64,000 nucleotides of DNA from Alphaproteobacteria bacterium (GCA_021775805.1 JAJFHD010000055.1:79578-143577); one strand, 5' to 3'; positions 35,621 to 45,512 are shown, counted from the first letter of the stretch. The notes: generated from the sequence alone by a model not told the origin. Numbers and translations: made by a program.

Positions 35621-36969
35621 CGCCGGATCTCAACGCCGGTTTTGGACTCCGCACTCTGCACAATGTTGGGCCGCCCGACGCTGAAATATCTGAACGGCGA
35701 TGACTGCATTTCCTCAAGAGTGTAGACGTTGCGGAGATCGACGAGAACCGGTTCGGCCATGTTCTCAGCCATCCGGTTCAAATCGAGACCTCTAAATTCG
35801 TTCCATTCGGTCAGAATTACGACCGCATGGGCGTCCCGCGTTACGCTGTAGGAGTCTGAAACCCACTCTACACCGGGAAGAATTTTTGACGCGGCCGGCA
35901 TGGCCACCGGATCGTAGGCCACGACCTCAGCGCCGCGTTCCGCCAATGCCGGCAGAATGGTGAGAGACGGAGCCTCGCGCACATCGTCGGTGCCCGGTTT
36001 GAAACTCACGCCCAAGATACCGATCCGTTTGCCTTTCAGAGCCCCGCCAACCGCCTCTTCGATTCGGTCGACCATTTTTACTTTTCGGGCGTCGTTTGCG
36101 GCGATGACACTGTCAACAATTGTCGCACTCACACCGGCTTCACGCGCCACCGACGACAACGCGCGGGTATCCTTAGGAAAGCATGATCCTCCATAGCCAG
36201 GACCGGGATGAAGGAATTTCGCTCCAATCCGGCCGTCAAGCCCGATTCCGTTGGCCAGATCCTGTACGTTTGCGCCTGTCGCTTCGCAAAGATCGGCCAT
36301 TTCATTGATAAATGTGATCTTGGTCGCCAGAAAAGCGTTGGCCGCGTACTTGGTGAGTTCCGCGGTATTGAGGTCGGTAAACACAACCGGCGCATTGCGC
36401 AGAGACAATGGCCGGTACAGGTTTTGCAGAATGTTCCGGCCTCTTTCTCCCTCGACACCCACCAGAACCCGGTCTGGATGCATGAAATCCTCAATCGCCG
36501 CGCCTTCCCGCAAGAACTCGGGGTTGGAGGCCACTTCGAACTCGGCTTCAGGATTGGCCTCTCGAATCAGCAGCGCAATATGCCGCGCCGTTCCGACCGG
36601 GACCGTGGATTTCGTAACCACCAGGGTGAAACCATTCAAGTTCACGGCAATTGTCCGCGCCGCCTTCTCCACGTACCCGATGTCCGCGGCACCATCACCT
36701 CTGCGCGACGGCGTGCCGACGGCAATAAACACAACGTCCGCCTGTCTGACGGCATCCGGCAATTCGGTTGTAAAGGAAAGGCGGGCGGCGGCCACGTTCG
36801 TTTGAACCAGGATATCGAGGCCCGGTTCGTAAATTGGAATTTCGCCCTGTTTCAGGCGTTCGATCTTCTCCGCGTCCGTATCGACACAGATCACCTCGAA
36901 CCCAAACTCGGAAAAACACGCCCCCGATACAAGCCCGACATAGCCCGTACCTACCATCGCTATCCGCAT
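35617..36969 (-). CDS. ugd: UDP-glucose 6-dehydrogenase
   Basis: The 450-residue enzyme oxidises UDP-glucose twice with NAD to UDP-glucuronate. It starts with the dinucleotide motif MRIAMVGTGYVGLVSGACF. Other motifs are VATKSTVPVGT-like TKSTVPVGTA, the substrate region FLREGAAIEDFMHPDRVLVG, and the catalytic-cysteine loop GPGYGGSCFPKD. The start is ATG 36969 with AAGGCG before it; a longer frame from 37026 lacks support. Its stop overlaps the epimerase start by ATGA. It is the first gene of a two-gene uronate supply unit. Confidence 0.95.
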   Translation of the reverse strand: MRIAMVGTGYVGLVSGACFSEFGFEVICVDTDAEKIERLKQGEIPIYEPGLDILVQTNVAAARLSFTTELPDAVRQADVVFIAVGTPSRRGDGAADIGYVEKAARTIAVNLNGFTLVVTKSTVPVGTARHIALLIREANPEAEFEVASNPEFLREGAAIEDFMHPDRVLVGVEGERGRNILQNLYRPLSLRNAPVVFTDLNTAELTKYAANAFLATKITFINEMADLCEATGANVQDLANGIGLDGRIGAKFLHPGPGYGGSCFPKDTRALSSVAREAGVSATIVDSVIAANDARKVKMVDRIEEAVGGALKGKRIGILGVSFKPGTDDVREAPSLTILPALAERGAEVVAYDPVAMPAASKILPGVEWVSDSYSVTRDAHAVVILTEWNEFRGLDLNRMAENMAEPVLVDLRNVYTLEEMQSSPFRYFSVGRPNIVQSAESKTGVEIRR

Positions 36970-37163
36970 GTCTGTTCGCCTTGGCTGCCTCGATGAACCG
37001 GCCCACCGCAGACGCGGGGACGGCACTTCCTAGCCCACCCGTCTCGGCAATACAATCCACTTGCCTGTCGCCGGGTCTTGTCAAATTCCTCCAATGAGCC
37101 AGTATTAGCACTACCGACATATCGGCATCCAATGTCCAGACCGGAATTCAGGAGGAAAACCCC

Positions 37164-37607
37164 ATGAGAACATCTGTACGTAACACTTTATTCGGACTGA
37201 TCACGGGAGTAATGGCGCTCTGGGTCTCGACGGCGGCAAACGCGCAAACCCTCAGCAATGATGACCGCACGACATTCAAACAAATAATCTCCGATCAAAT
37301 CGGCGCGTTCCGGAAAGACGATGCCGTTACCGCTTTTTCGTTCGCAGCCCCAAGTATCCGTCAGAAATTCAACAATGCCCAGACTTTCGTAGAGATGGTC
37401 CGAAAGGGGTACTTGCCGGTATACCGGCCGCAGCAATTCACCTTCGGCCCGATCTCCGACGAACTGGGGCATCCGACGCAAAGGGTCAGCGTCATCGGCC
37501 CGGACGGCACCTTATGGATCGCCCTGTACGGCATGCAAAAGCAAACTGACGGCAGTTGGAGAATCGGCGGCGTCGCGCTGATCAAACCGCCTGGCGAAAA
37601 CACCTGA
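37164..37607 (+). CDS. Secreted DUF4864-type protein
   Basis: The 147-residue protein has a signal peptide (about residues 1-27, ending near ANAQ) and an alpha-beta domain. Typical family wording includes FKQIISDQIGAFRKDDAVTAFSFAAP and FGPISDELGHPTQRVSVIGPDG. It is probably periplasmic. I place it in the DUF4864 family by resemblance; no function is known for the family. The ribosome site is strong (CAGGAGGAAAACCCC before ATG). It is divergent from ugd and about 120 bases upstream of the thioesterase gene, which has its own possible promoter. Confidence 0.83.
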   Translation: MRTSVRNTLFGLITGVMALWVSTAANAQTLSNDDRTTFKQIISDQIGAFRKDDAVTAFSFAAPSIRQKFNNAQTFVEMVRKGYLPVYRPQQFTFGPISDELGHPTQRVSVIGPDGTLWIALYGMQKQTDGSWRIGGVALIKPPGENT

Positions 37608-37614
37608 GTTCACA

Positions 37615-37642
37615 TTGCGCTATGCGAGCCTGACACTATAAT
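37615..37642 (+). promoter_or_regulatory. Possible sigma-70 promoter of the thioesterase-thiolase pair
   Basis: A perfect TATAAT (37637-37642) is preceded at 16 bases by TTGCGC (37615-37620), a 3-of-6 match to the -35 box. It lies about 90 bases before the thioesterase start. Confidence 0.35.
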
Positions 37643-37729
37643 CCACTCAGTCAGCGTGGTTGGCAGACACACTGCCGGCCGACACCAGCCGTCGCCCCGC
37701 ACCACTCGTTCACCGGATCAAACAGCAAC

Positions 37730-38215
37730 ATGTTAAAATCAGCTTCCGGATCAGGCAGTGCCGCTCCCGAATTCGACGAAACCGCTCGTGACAGCTACCG
37801 TCGATTTCATCGTGAGAGGATTCGCTACAATGATCTGGATCCCCTTGGACACGTCACCAGCATTTCCTTCGTCAGCCTGTTCGAGTCCGCACGCATTATG
37901 TTTGTGCGCGAGAGTGGCCGGCCCGTTGACGGACCTGACTTTGGCTGGATGCTGGTCAATGTCGACATCAACTATCACAGTCAGCTGCACTTCCCGTGCG
38001 ACATCGACATCGGCACCAGTCTGCTGAAAATCGGCAAAAGCTCGGTCACGACAATTCAGGGCATGTTCGACCATATGCGGTGCTGCGCCACCCAAAGGTC
38101 TGTCCTGGTACACGTTGACCGTTCCACTGACCGCGCGGCTGCCATATCCGACGATGCCCGCGCTGCCTTGACACGTGCCGCCGGCCAATCCCTCCTGACA
38201 GGAATTGACACATGA
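37730..38215 (+). CDS. Acyl-CoA thioesterase, hotdog fold
   Basis: The 161-residue protein has the 4-hydroxybenzoyl-CoA thioesterase-type motif [13 protein letters not shown] (about residues 32-44), with the conserved aspartate, followed by [13 protein letters not shown] and [11 protein letters not shown]. It should hydrolyse an acyl-CoA thioester in the cytoplasm. Its last codons overlap the thiolase start by ATGA, so both work in one pathway, perhaps breakdown or release of short acyl chains. The first 20 residues look disordered and the ribosome site is weak, so the true start may lie slightly downstream. Confidence 0.87.
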   Translation: MLKSASGSGSAAPEFDETARDSYRRFHRERIRYNDLDPLGHVTSISFVSLFESARIMFVRESGRPVDGPDFGWMLVNVDINYHSQLHFPCDIDIGTSLLKIGKSSVTTIQGMFDHMRCCATQRSVLVHVDRSTDRAAAISDDARAALTRAAGQSLLTGIDT

Positions 38216-39396
38216 AAGACGCCGTTATTGTCTCCACTGCAAGAACCCCAATCGGCCGCGCCTTCCGGGGCGCATTCAACAACACCAAGGCACCGACCAT
38301 GGCGGGCCATGTAGTCCAGGCCGCGGTCGAACGTGCTGGAATTGCCCCCGATGAGGTAGAAGATTGCATCATGGGTGCCGCCATGCAGGCGGGCACGACC
38401 GGTTGGAACCTCGGGCGCATGAGCGCCATTGCGGCAGGACTGCCGGTTTCGGTCCCTGGCATGACGATCGACCGGCAGTGCGCGTCCAGTCTGATTACCA
38501 TCGCAACAGCGGCCCGCGCTGTGCGCTGTGGCGAGGCATCGACCATCGTGGCCGGCGGCGTCGAGCAAATCAGCCTGGTTCAGAAGGACTTTTTCGGATG
38601 GGTTGCCAAGGAAGTCGACAAGACGGTAACCACCGCCAACGCATCCGCCTACATGCCCATGCTCCAGACCGCGGAAACTGTGGCCAACCGGTACAATGTT
38701 TCACGGCAGGCTCAGGATGAGTATGGCCTCCAAAGCCAGAAACGCACTGCAGAAGCACAATCGGCCGGCCGTTTCGACGCTGAAATCGTCCCGCTGGCCA
38801 CCGTTAAAAAACTCGAAAACCGTGAAACTGGCGAAATCACCTTCGAAGACGTCACCCTGGAAAAGGATGAAGGCAACCGACCGGGCACTGCACTGGAAGA
38901 CCTCCAGAACCTCAAACCGGTCATCGAGGACGGTTCCATCACCGCCGGCAATGCCAGCCAACTTTCCGATGGTGCCACGGCGTGTGTCGTGATGGAGGCA
39001 ACACACGCTGAGCAGAAAGGCCTGGAACCGCTTGGGCTTTACAGAGGTGTTGCGGTTGCCGGCTGCGAGCCCGATGAGATGGGCATCGGTCCGGTGTTTG
39101 CGGTTCCGAAACTGCTGGAACTAACCGGCCTCAAGATGGATGACATAGACCTTTGGGAGCTCAACGAGGCCTTCGCCGTACAGGTTCTCTACTGCCGCGA
39201 CCGCCTCGGCATCCCCAACGAGAACCTCAACGTCAATGGCGGCGCCATCTCGATCGGCCACCCCTATGGCATGTCGGGCGCCCGCATGGTCGGTCACGCG
39301 TTGATCGAGGGCAAACGGCGTGGTGCCAAGAATGTGGTCGTGACCATGTGTATCGGCGGTGGCATGGGTGCAGCCGGATTGTTTGAGGTGCTGTAG
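38212..39396 (+). CDS. Acetyl-CoA C-acyltransferase (thiolase)
   Basis: This 394-residue enzyme cleaves 3-ketoacyl-CoA with CoA or condenses two acyl-CoAs. The nucleophile cysteine is in DRQCASSL (about residue 89), the oxyanion region is [11 protein letters not shown], the catalytic histidine is in [15 protein letters not shown], and the second cysteine is in [12 protein letters not shown]. The N-terminus ([11 protein letters not shown]) is complete. It is coupled to the thioesterase by ATGA. The sequence does not separate a degradative FadA-type from a biosynthetic PhaA-type enzyme; no 3-hydroxyacyl-CoA dehydrogenase is nearby. Confidence 0.92.
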   Translation: MKDAVIVSTARTPIGRAFRGAFNNTKAPTMAGHVVQAAVERAGIAPDEVEDCIMGAAMQAGTTGWNLGRMSAIAAGLPVSVPGMTIDRQCASSLITIATAARAVRCGEASTIVAGGVEQISLVQKDFFGWVAKEVDKTVTTANASAYMPMLQTAETVANRYNVSRQAQDEYGLQSQKRTAEAQSAGRFDAEIVPLATVKKLENRETGEITFEDVTLEKDEGNRPGTALEDLQNLKPVIEDGSITAGNASQLSDGATACVVMEATHAEQKGLEPLGLYRGVAVAGCEPDEMGIGPVFAVPKLLELTGLKMDDIDLWELNEAFAVQVLYCRDRLGIPNENLNVNGGAISIGHPYGMSGARMVGHALIEGKRRGAKNVVVTMCIGGGMGAAGLFEVL

Positions 39397-39405
39397 TTCG
39401 GGCAG

Positions 39406-40464
39406 CTACGCCCGCCCCTCTTCGACTGCGTGACAGGCGACGTGCACGCCAGGTGTCGGCTCCCTCAATGTCGGAATCTCTGAGCGGCACCGTTCGTTGG
39501 CAAGCGGACACCTGCCATGAAAAACGCATCCCGGCGGCAGGTTGACCGGAGACGGGACCTCGCCCGGCACGCGCTTGTGCTCGAACGGCCTGCCGTCCAT
39601 CTTCGGGATCGCCGACAGCAGAAGCTGGGTATAGGGATGGCGCGGTGCAGCAAACAAATCCGCAGTCTTCGCCAGTTCGCAAACCGTCCCCAGATACATG
39701 ACCGCAACCCGGCTGCCGAAGTGCTCGACCACCGAAAGATCATGGGTGATGAACAGGTATGTCAGCCCTCTTTCAGCCCGGGCGTCCATCAGGACATTCA
39801 GAACCTGCGCCTGGATCGAAACGTCGAGAGCCGAAATCGGTTCGTCAGCGACGATAAAGTCGGGATCGACCATGAGGGCGCGGGCAATCGAAATCCGCTG
39901 CCTCTGGCCACCGGAGAACTCATGGGGAAACCGTGCAACCCATGACGGGTCGTTGCCAACCGAATGCATGACTTGCGCCACCGTGTCCTTGATCTCGGCC
40001 TCGCTAAGGGTGGGCTGGTGGAATCTGATTGGTTCCTCAAGTGTCTGCTGAACCGTCATGCGCGGATTGAGCGAGCCATACGGGTTCTGGAAGATCATCT
40101 GCATGCGGCGCCGGAACGGCTTGCGGCGTTGATCGTCAAGTTGATCGATGCGTTCGCCATCGTAGAGGATCTTGCCCGACTCAGGGCTCAGCAAACCGAT
40201 GATGGTTCGCCCCAGCGTCGTTTTTCCGCAGCCCGACTCACCGACAACGCAAAACGCTTCACCTTGCTCAATCCTGACCGTGACGCCGTTGAGAGCATGA
40301 ACCTTGGGTTTTTCGCGTGACAGGAAATTGGAGGGCAAGGGAAAAGCTTTGTATATGTCCTCGACTTCCAAAAGGACCGGTTTTGCGTTCTGCGTGCCGT
40401 CATGCGCTTGGCTTGGCGTATCGGCTGTGTCGACAACGCCCGTGGGATCCGTTCCGACACTCAC
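39406..40464 (-). CDS. Peptide-type ABC importer ATPase (DppF family)
   Basis: This 352-residue ATPase has Walker [13 protein letters not shown], signature [15 protein letters not shown], Walker B FIVADEPISALD and the oligopeptide C-terminal extension with clustered cysteines (CVFHGRCPLANERCRSE), as in DppF/OppF. I start at GTG 40464, which overlaps the stop of the DppD-type gene as GTGA and has GAGGAGGT before it; a longer frame from 40542 runs inside that gene. It pairs with the upstream ATPase to drive the second importer of the window. It is the last gene of the unit and converges with the thiolase nine bases away. Confidence 0.92.
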   Translation of the reverse strand: MSVGTDPTGVVDTADTPSQAHDGTQNAKPVLLEVEDIYKAFPLPSNFLSREKPKVHALNGVTVRIEQGEAFCVVGESGCGKTTLGRTIIGLLSPESGKILYDGERIDQLDDQRRKPFRRRMQMIFQNPYGSLNPRMTVQQTLEEPIRFHQPTLSEAEIKDTVAQVMHSVGNDPSWVARFPHEFSGGQRQRISIARALMVDPDFIVADEPISALDVSIQAQVLNVLMDARAERGLTYLFITHDLSVVEHFGSRVAVMYLGTVCELAKTADLFAAPRHPYTQLLLSAIPKMDGRPFEHKRVPGEVPSPVNLPPGCVFHGRCPLANERCRSEIPTLREPTPGVHVACHAVEEGRA

Positions 40465-41429
40465 GACACCACCTCCTCTGCATGGTGACAGGCGACCTTC
40501 TGGGCCCCGACCTCGCGTAACTGCGGCAATTCTTCCTTGCATCTCTTGTCGGCAAAGTCACATCGGGGCGAAAACGCGCAACCGGGAGGAATGCTGTCCA
40601 GCGACGGCATTGAACCGCGGATCTGGTTCAAGGGTTGGCCCGGCTTGTTCTGTTCGGGAAGGGCTGCAATCAGTCCCTTGGTATAGGGATGCGTCGGACT
40701 GTCGATGATCCGCCGGGTCGGACCCTGTTCGACGATACAGCCTGCATACATCACCAGTATGCGTTCCGTCACCTGGCTGACGACAGCCAGATCATGGGTG
40801 ATCAGGATCAATCCCATATTGTGCACCTGGCACAGGTTCAGCAACAACGCCAGAATCTCCGCCTGAATGGTCACGTCGAGGGCGGTCGTGGGCTCATCAG
40901 CGATGATGATTGCCGGATCAGTCAACAAGGCAATCGCTATAACCACTCTTTGGCGCAAGCCACCTGACAGCTCATGGGGATAGGCTTCAAACCTGGATTC
41001 GGGCGACGGAACAGACACTTCGGCAAGCTTGTCGATGGCCAACACCTTGGCGTCCGCATCGCTGATGTTGCGGTGCGCTTGCAGGGTTTCGACCATTTGC
41101 GTACCGATCGTCAGAACCGGGTTGAGGGTCATCATCGGATCCTGAAAAATCATCGCAATCCGGTCGCCGCGGATCTTTCGCAATTCCGCTTGCGACAGCG
41201 TGATCATGTCGCGGCCGTCAAACAGGATTTCGCCTTTGCTGATCCGCCCCGGTTCGCTGATCAGGTTCAGGATCGCAAACGCGGCCATCGACTTGCCGGC
41301 ACCGCTTTCGCCAACGATGCCCAGGCGTTCGCCGGCTTCAAGCGACAGGTCCATGCCACGCAGAGCATGAAGAACGCCGTGCCGGGTCGGAAACTCGACT
41401 TCCAGGTCGTGGACTTCAAGCAAAGACAT
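40461..41429 (-). CDS. Peptide-type ABC importer ATPase (DppD family)
   Basis: The 322-residue ATPase begins MSLLEVHDLEVEFPTRHG. It has GESGAGKSMAAF (Walker A), [15 protein letters not shown] (signature), [12 protein letters not shown] (Walker B), LITHDLAVV (H-loop) and a C-terminal extension with CAFSPRCDFADKRCKEE. It forms a heterodimer with the DppF-type protein encoded immediately downstream (GTGA overlap). The permease gene is nine bases upstream. Unlike the importer at 18-24 kb, the two ATPases here are separate proteins. Confidence 0.92.
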   Translation of the reverse strand: MSLLEVHDLEVEFPTRHGVLHALRGMDLSLEAGERLGIVGESGAGKSMAAFAILNLISEPGRISKGEILFDGRDMITLSQAELRKIRGDRIAMIFQDPMMTLNPVLTIGTQMVETLQAHRNISDADAKVLAIDKLAEVSVPSPESRFEAYPHELSGGLRQRVVIAIALLTDPAIIIADEPTTALDVTIQAEILALLLNLCQVHNMGLILITHDLAVVSQVTERILVMYAGCIVEQGPTRRIIDSPTHPYTKGLIAALPEQNKPGQPLNQIRGSMPSLDSIPPGCAFSPRCDFADKRCKEELPQLREVGAQKVACHHAEEVVS

Positions 41430-41438
41430 GGTTCAACC

Positions 41439-42359
41439 TCACCGGCGGCTGTAGAGACGTGGGTTGAGCGCATCGCGCAACCAGTCGCCGAGCAGGTTCA
41501 AAGACAGGATGAGGACAATCAGCACGATGCTCGGAATGATCGTGATCCACCACGACCCCGAAAAAATGAATTCGAACCCCGAGCGGATCAATGACCCCAG
41601 TGACGGCTGTGTCACAGGCATTCCAAGCCCCAGAAAACTCAATGACGCCTCCGATATGATCGCTTCGGCAACCTGGACCGTCGATATGACAAGGACCGGC
41701 GACAAGGTATTGGGCAGGACCTGGCGAAACATGATGCGCATACGCGACAGGCCGATCACCCGGGCCGCATCCACATATTCCTTGTTGCGTTCCGCCAGGA
41801 CCGAGGCTCGGACCGTGCGCGCGTACTGCGGCCATTCGGCAATGCCGATCACCAGGATGAGCATGAAGATCGCCAAATCCTCATAAAGTTCGCTGCCGAA
41901 CGAAGCCTGGAACACGGCCAGGGCTATAATCGCCACCATGAGCGTCGACAACGATAACTGGATATCGGCGAGCCGCATGAAAAAGGCGTCGACCCGTCCC
42001 CCCACATAACCGGCGAACAGTCCGATCGAAACGCCCACAACAGCCTGCAGCAAAACGGCAAACACGCCAATCAGCAGGGATACTCCGGTGCCGTGCAGGA
42101 TCGTCGACAGCATGTCGCGGCCCTGCTGATCCGACCCCAGAATGAAACGCGGATCGCTGCCTTCCTGCCAGATCGGCGGAATTTCGGAATCCATGATGTC
42201 CAGTTGCGTCTGGTCGTATGGATCCTGCGGCGAGATTACCGGTGCCAGAACCGAAGTCGCCACGAAAAACAGAACGATCAGAAAACTGACCTTTGCCACA
42301 CGGTCCCGGCGGAAGCGGTAGAAGAGGTCCGACTGCACAAACTGAGAAATGGCGTTCAT
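41439..42359 (-). CDS. Peptide-type ABC importer permease (DppC family)
   Basis: The 306-residue membrane protein has the DppC/OppC plan. A first helix follows a cytoplasmic start, then comes ILGSDQQGRDMLSTILHGT. The EAA loop region is ARVIGLSRMRIMFRQVLPN, and SFLGLGMPVTQP follows. Six transmembrane helices can be drawn. Start overlaps the stop of the DppB-type gene (ATGA). It belongs to the five-gene importer 39406-44962. The substrate is not known. Confidence 0.92.
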   Translation of the reverse strand: MNAISQFVQSDLFYRFRRDRVAKVSFLIVLFFVATSVLAPVISPQDPYDQTQLDIMDSEIPPIWQEGSDPRFILGSDQQGRDMLSTILHGTGVSLLIGVFAVLLQAVVGVSIGLFAGYVGGRVDAFFMRLADIQLSLSTLMVAIIALAVFQASFGSELYEDLAIFMLILVIGIAEWPQYARTVRASVLAERNKEYVDAARVIGLSRMRIMFRQVLPNTLSPVLVISTVQVAEAIISEASLSFLGLGMPVTQPSLGSLIRSGFEFIFSGSWWITIIPSIVLIVLILSLNLLGDWLRDALNPRLYSRR

Positions 42360-43351
42360 CGGGCTTCTCCAATCACACTGACTGTCGGATTGACCAGTGT
42401 GTAGACCAGATCGACGATTGTATTTGTAATTACAAATATCAACCCGACCACAATGATGTAGGCGATGATCAACGGCGTATCGACCCGGTTGATCGCTTCA
42501 AGAAACATGAACCCCATCCCCGGCCACTGAAACACGGTTTCTGTGAGGATAGTGTAGGCGATCAGGGTCCCGACCTTGACGCCGCCCAGGCTGATCACCG
42601 GGATCAGCGTGTTCTTCAGGGCATGCAGAAACCAAATGCGCCGTGCAGACAGGCCTTTTGCCCACGCATATTTTACATACTCCGATTTCAGAACCTCCAT
42701 CATTTCACCGCGCACCAGCCGGATAAAGAGCGGCAGCATGATCGACGAAAGTGCAATCGCCGGCAGGATCAGATGGACGATCCCGTCCCAGGTCAAAAAT
42801 CCGGTCGGCCAGCCCCATGGAAGAATATACGGATCCCCTCGCCCGAAGGACGGCATCCAGCCCAGATGAACGGAAAACAGAAATATCGAGAAGATCGCTG
42901 TCAGGAAGACCGGAACGGAAATCCCGACGATACTCACACTCATGACGATCTTGGAGGTCCAGCTGTCCGGCCGAATGGCGGTGTACACACCCAACGGAAT
43001 GGACACGCCGAAAATGATGATCGTTGCGGCCAGCACCAGTTCGAAGGTCGCGGGAAACTTGTTCAGGATAACGTCAACAGCCGGTTTCTTGAAGAAATAG
43101 GACGTCCCCAGATCACCTTGAACGGCTTTTCCAAGGAACCGGACATACTGGGTCAGAAAAGGATCGTTGAGCCCCATGCGTTCACGCAGCTCATCGCGTT
43201 CGGCTTCAGAGACCGATTGTCCGACCAGTTCCCGCAATGGGTCGCCGAGATTGTCCTGGATGGTGAAGCCGACAAGGCTGATCACAAACATCACAACAAC
43301 AGCCTGCGCAAGCCGCCGCAACAAAAAAGCCACGAAATCAGTCGCTTTCAT
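42356..43351 (-). CDS. Peptide-type ABC importer permease (DppB family)
   Basis: The 331-residue inner-membrane protein starts with MKATDFVAFLLRRLAQAVVV and has the DppB features GDPLREL, an EAA-type loop in YVKYAWAKGLSARRIWFLHA, and a C-terminal TETVFQWPGMG segment. I use ATG 43351, which gives a normal family N-terminus; the frame extends to 43420 through the hairpin region and that extension is unlikely to be protein. It is coupled by ATGA to the DppC-type gene. Confidence 0.9.
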   Translation of the reverse strand: MKATDFVAFLLRRLAQAVVVMFVISLVGFTIQDNLGDPLRELVGQSVSEAERDELRERMGLNDPFLTQYVRFLGKAVQGDLGTSYFFKKPAVDVILNKFPATFELVLAATIIIFGVSIPLGVYTAIRPDSWTSKIVMSVSIVGISVPVFLTAIFSIFLFSVHLGWMPSFGRGDPYILPWGWPTGFLTWDGIVHLILPAIALSSIMLPLFIRLVRGEMMEVLKSEYVKYAWAKGLSARRIWFLHALKNTLIPVISLGGVKVGTLIAYTILTETVFQWPGMGFMFLEAINRVDTPLIIAYIIVVGLIFVITNTIVDLVYTLVNPTVSVIGEAR

Positions 43352-43387
43352 CGAAGCGTCCGCCCCTTCGCTAGATCCCGGAAAGTA

Positions 43388-43418
43388 GAAGGGCGCGGGG
43401 GTAAAACCCGCGCCCTTC
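43388..43418 (-). terminator. Strong GC hairpin between the binding-protein and permease genes
   Basis: GAAGGGCGCGGG and its exact complement form a 12-bp stem with a short loop, 12 bases after the binding-protein stop and 36 bases before the DppB-type start. No long U-run follows, so it may protect the 3' end of the binding-protein message or act as an attenuator rather than a full terminator. Confidence 0.7.
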
Positions 43419-43429
43419 AATTGGTCTGC

Positions 43430-44962
43430 CTATTTGATGACCAGGTCACCCAGATAGGGGAAGTTCATGACATTGACGACCGACTCGATGTCAACACCCT
43501 TCTTGGCTGCCCAGGAAAGGTCCTGCCAGTGCAGAGGCACGAAAGCGGCTTCGTCGTGCAGGATTTTTTCAATGTCCTGCAGCATCTTCGCCCGTTCCGG
43601 CCCGTCGTTCATGACCAGGCTGCGTTCGGTCATCTCGTCAACCTTGGCATTCGAGTAGTTGCCACTGTTGTACTGACCGCGACCGGTGTCCTTGTTCGGT
43701 GTCATCGCCAGGAACTCATAAAAGTTGGCGGAATCTTCCGTGTCCGAATGCCAGCCGATCATCATGATGTCGGCTGCGCGTTCGTCGTACTTGGGCCAGT
43801 ACTGAGCCTTAGGCATGGTGGTCAGGTCGACCTTGATGTTGATCTTCGACAGCATCGCCGCAACCGCTTCAGCGATCTTGGCATCGTTCACGTAACGGTT
43901 GTTCGGCGCCATCATCGTTGCAGAGAAACCGTTCTCGAAGCCGGCTTCCTTCATAAGCTGTTTTGCCTTGGCAAGGTCATAACGTGGCTTAAGGCTGTCA
44001 TTGTAACCAAGATAACCCTTCGGGCTCATCTGGGCTGCAGCAGTACCAAAGCCTTTCATGACCTTCTGGACGATGCCTTCATTGTTGATGGCATGAACGA
44101 TGGCCTGGCGAACCTTCATGTTCTTCAGGGCTACGTTCTTTTCCTGGTTAAGCTGGAACGTGATGATCCGGGTTCCCGACATTGTGACAAGGTCGGTTTT
44201 GGCATTGTCACGGATCCGCGCGTGATCGGTCGGCGGTGCCGGTGCAACAAAGTCAACATCGCCGGACAGCAACGCGGCAACACGGGTGGGCGATTCCTTG
44301 ATCGGTGTAAACACGATCTTGGAAACGTTGCCCGGAGATTTCTTGTCCCAGTAGTCGCCGAACCTGTCGAATTCCACCTTAACACCCTGTTCACGGCTTG
44401 AGATGGTGTATGGACCGGTGCAGGAAATGTTCTTCGACGCAAAGCTGTCGCCGTGCTTGACGATTTCGTCCTTGCCCTCGTAGAACTTGGAATCCAGCGG
44501 GAAGATGTACGTCGCGTTATGCAGAACCAACGGGAACGGTCCCGAAGTTTCAATCTCAACGGTATGATCGTCGACGACTTTCATAGCCTTGAACGGCTCA
44601 AAGATGCCCTTGAAGTCAGGGCTGGTCTTGAGGCGATTGAACGTCCACTGCACGTCGGCCGCGGTCATTTCACGTCCTGAGTGAAATTTCACGCCCTTGC
44701 GCAGGCTGAACCGCATGGTTGTATCGCTTGTCCGTTCCCACTTCTCGGCGAGACGTGGTTCAAAATTGAGGTCCTTGCCCCAACGAACCAGCGGATCGCA
44801 AACCATGTGGGACAACTGCAGCGTTCCACCGGAAAGCTGCTCGTGAATGTCCAGCGATACCGGGTCGGCATCGTAGGCCATTTTCAGCGTCTTGGCCTCT
44901 GCAAGCGCGGGGACGCTGATTACAGCGGTCGCAAGACAGAGTGCCTTAAAGGTAGTTTTCAT
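43430..44962 (-). CDS. Periplasmic solute-binding protein, family 5, of the second peptide-type importer
   Basis: The 510-residue protein has a signal peptide (MKTTFKALCLATAVISVPALAEA) and the DppA-type domain. It shows FSLRKGVKFHSGREMTAADVQW near residue 95, VRQAIVHAINNEGIVQ in the centre, and ending motifs EAAFVPLHW and DLVIK. Length is typical. A good ribosome site (AGGGAG) precedes the ATG. It is the first gene of the unit SBP-DppB-DppC-DppD-DppF and is likely made in excess because of the hairpin behind it. Dipeptides or similar are the family's usual ligands, but amines, haem precursors and nickel complexes also occur. Confidence 0.92.
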   Translation of the reverse strand: MKTTFKALCLATAVISVPALAEAKTLKMAYDADPVSLDIHEQLSGGTLQLSHMVCDPLVRWGKDLNFEPRLAEKWERTSDTTMRFSLRKGVKFHSGREMTAADVQWTFNRLKTSPDFKGIFEPFKAMKVVDDHTVEIETSGPFPLVLHNATYIFPLDSKFYEGKDEIVKHGDSFASKNISCTGPYTISSREQGVKVEFDRFGDYWDKKSPGNVSKIVFTPIKESPTRVAALLSGDVDFVAPAPPTDHARIRDNAKTDLVTMSGTRIITFQLNQEKNVALKNMKVRQAIVHAINNEGIVQKVMKGFGTAAAQMSPKGYLGYNDSLKPRYDLAKAKQLMKEAGFENGFSATMMAPNNRYVNDAKIAEAVAAMLSKINIKVDLTTMPKAQYWPKYDERAADIMMIGWHSDTEDSANFYEFLAMTPNKDTGRGQYNSGNYSNAKVDEMTERSLVMNDGPERAKMLQDIEKILHDEAAFVPLHWQDLSWAAKKGVDIESVVNVMNFPYLGDLVIK

Positions 44963-45512
44963 ATGATTATTCTCCCTCGTTTACCTGCTCCGATTCCCGG
45001 AGCGCTGCGCCGAGAATGCATTTTTTGAAGAAATGCACAACATCCCAAAACCCTCCCAATCCACAACTTTAGCGATAAACATGAGTAGATATCGCCATTC
45101 GTCTGTGAATGGCGGGAAGATCAAGGTCTAAACGGCGCAGGGATAATGCCCCGACTTTCAGATCAACACAACAGCTACAAAACAATAGAACAGGTGACGG
45201 TCGGAAGCTGTCGTCCCACACGGCTACTTACAGTTCGGAATGCCTCATACCAAGAAATCCGCACCTTGGTTTTGCCTTCCAAATCCTTCGATGCAACATT
45301 TCGTGACAGTTGCCGTATTACCGAATCGATACTTTCATTACACAATGAAACGGTACAATATGCCGGTCTGATACGGCCCCGCCGTCGCCCTATGACCGAT
45401 CGGCTTTGGAATTTGCGCATCAGAGCGCTGACGATCGGAACAACATTTGTCGACCGGAACCACCCGTTATTGACGACACAATCCAACGCAATTTCCAAAG
45501 GATGTTTTTGCA
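44963..45512. other. 550-bp intergenic region without a supported gene
   Basis: This region separates the divergent importer and parvulin genes. It is AT-richer than the surroundings. It contains a small perfect hairpin, GCCATTC-GTCTGT-GAATGGC (45094-45113). The short frames here (for instance 45109-45306 and 45146-45520) have no recognisable protein, no good ribosome site, and no family signal. It probably holds two promoters and perhaps an unrecognised small RNA. Confidence 0.6.

Noticed and set aside
42293..44401. Plus-strand frame of 702 codons over the second importer
   Set aside because: It lies opposite the DppB-type permease and binding-protein genes and has low-complexity, His/Gln/Arg-rich translation without domains.
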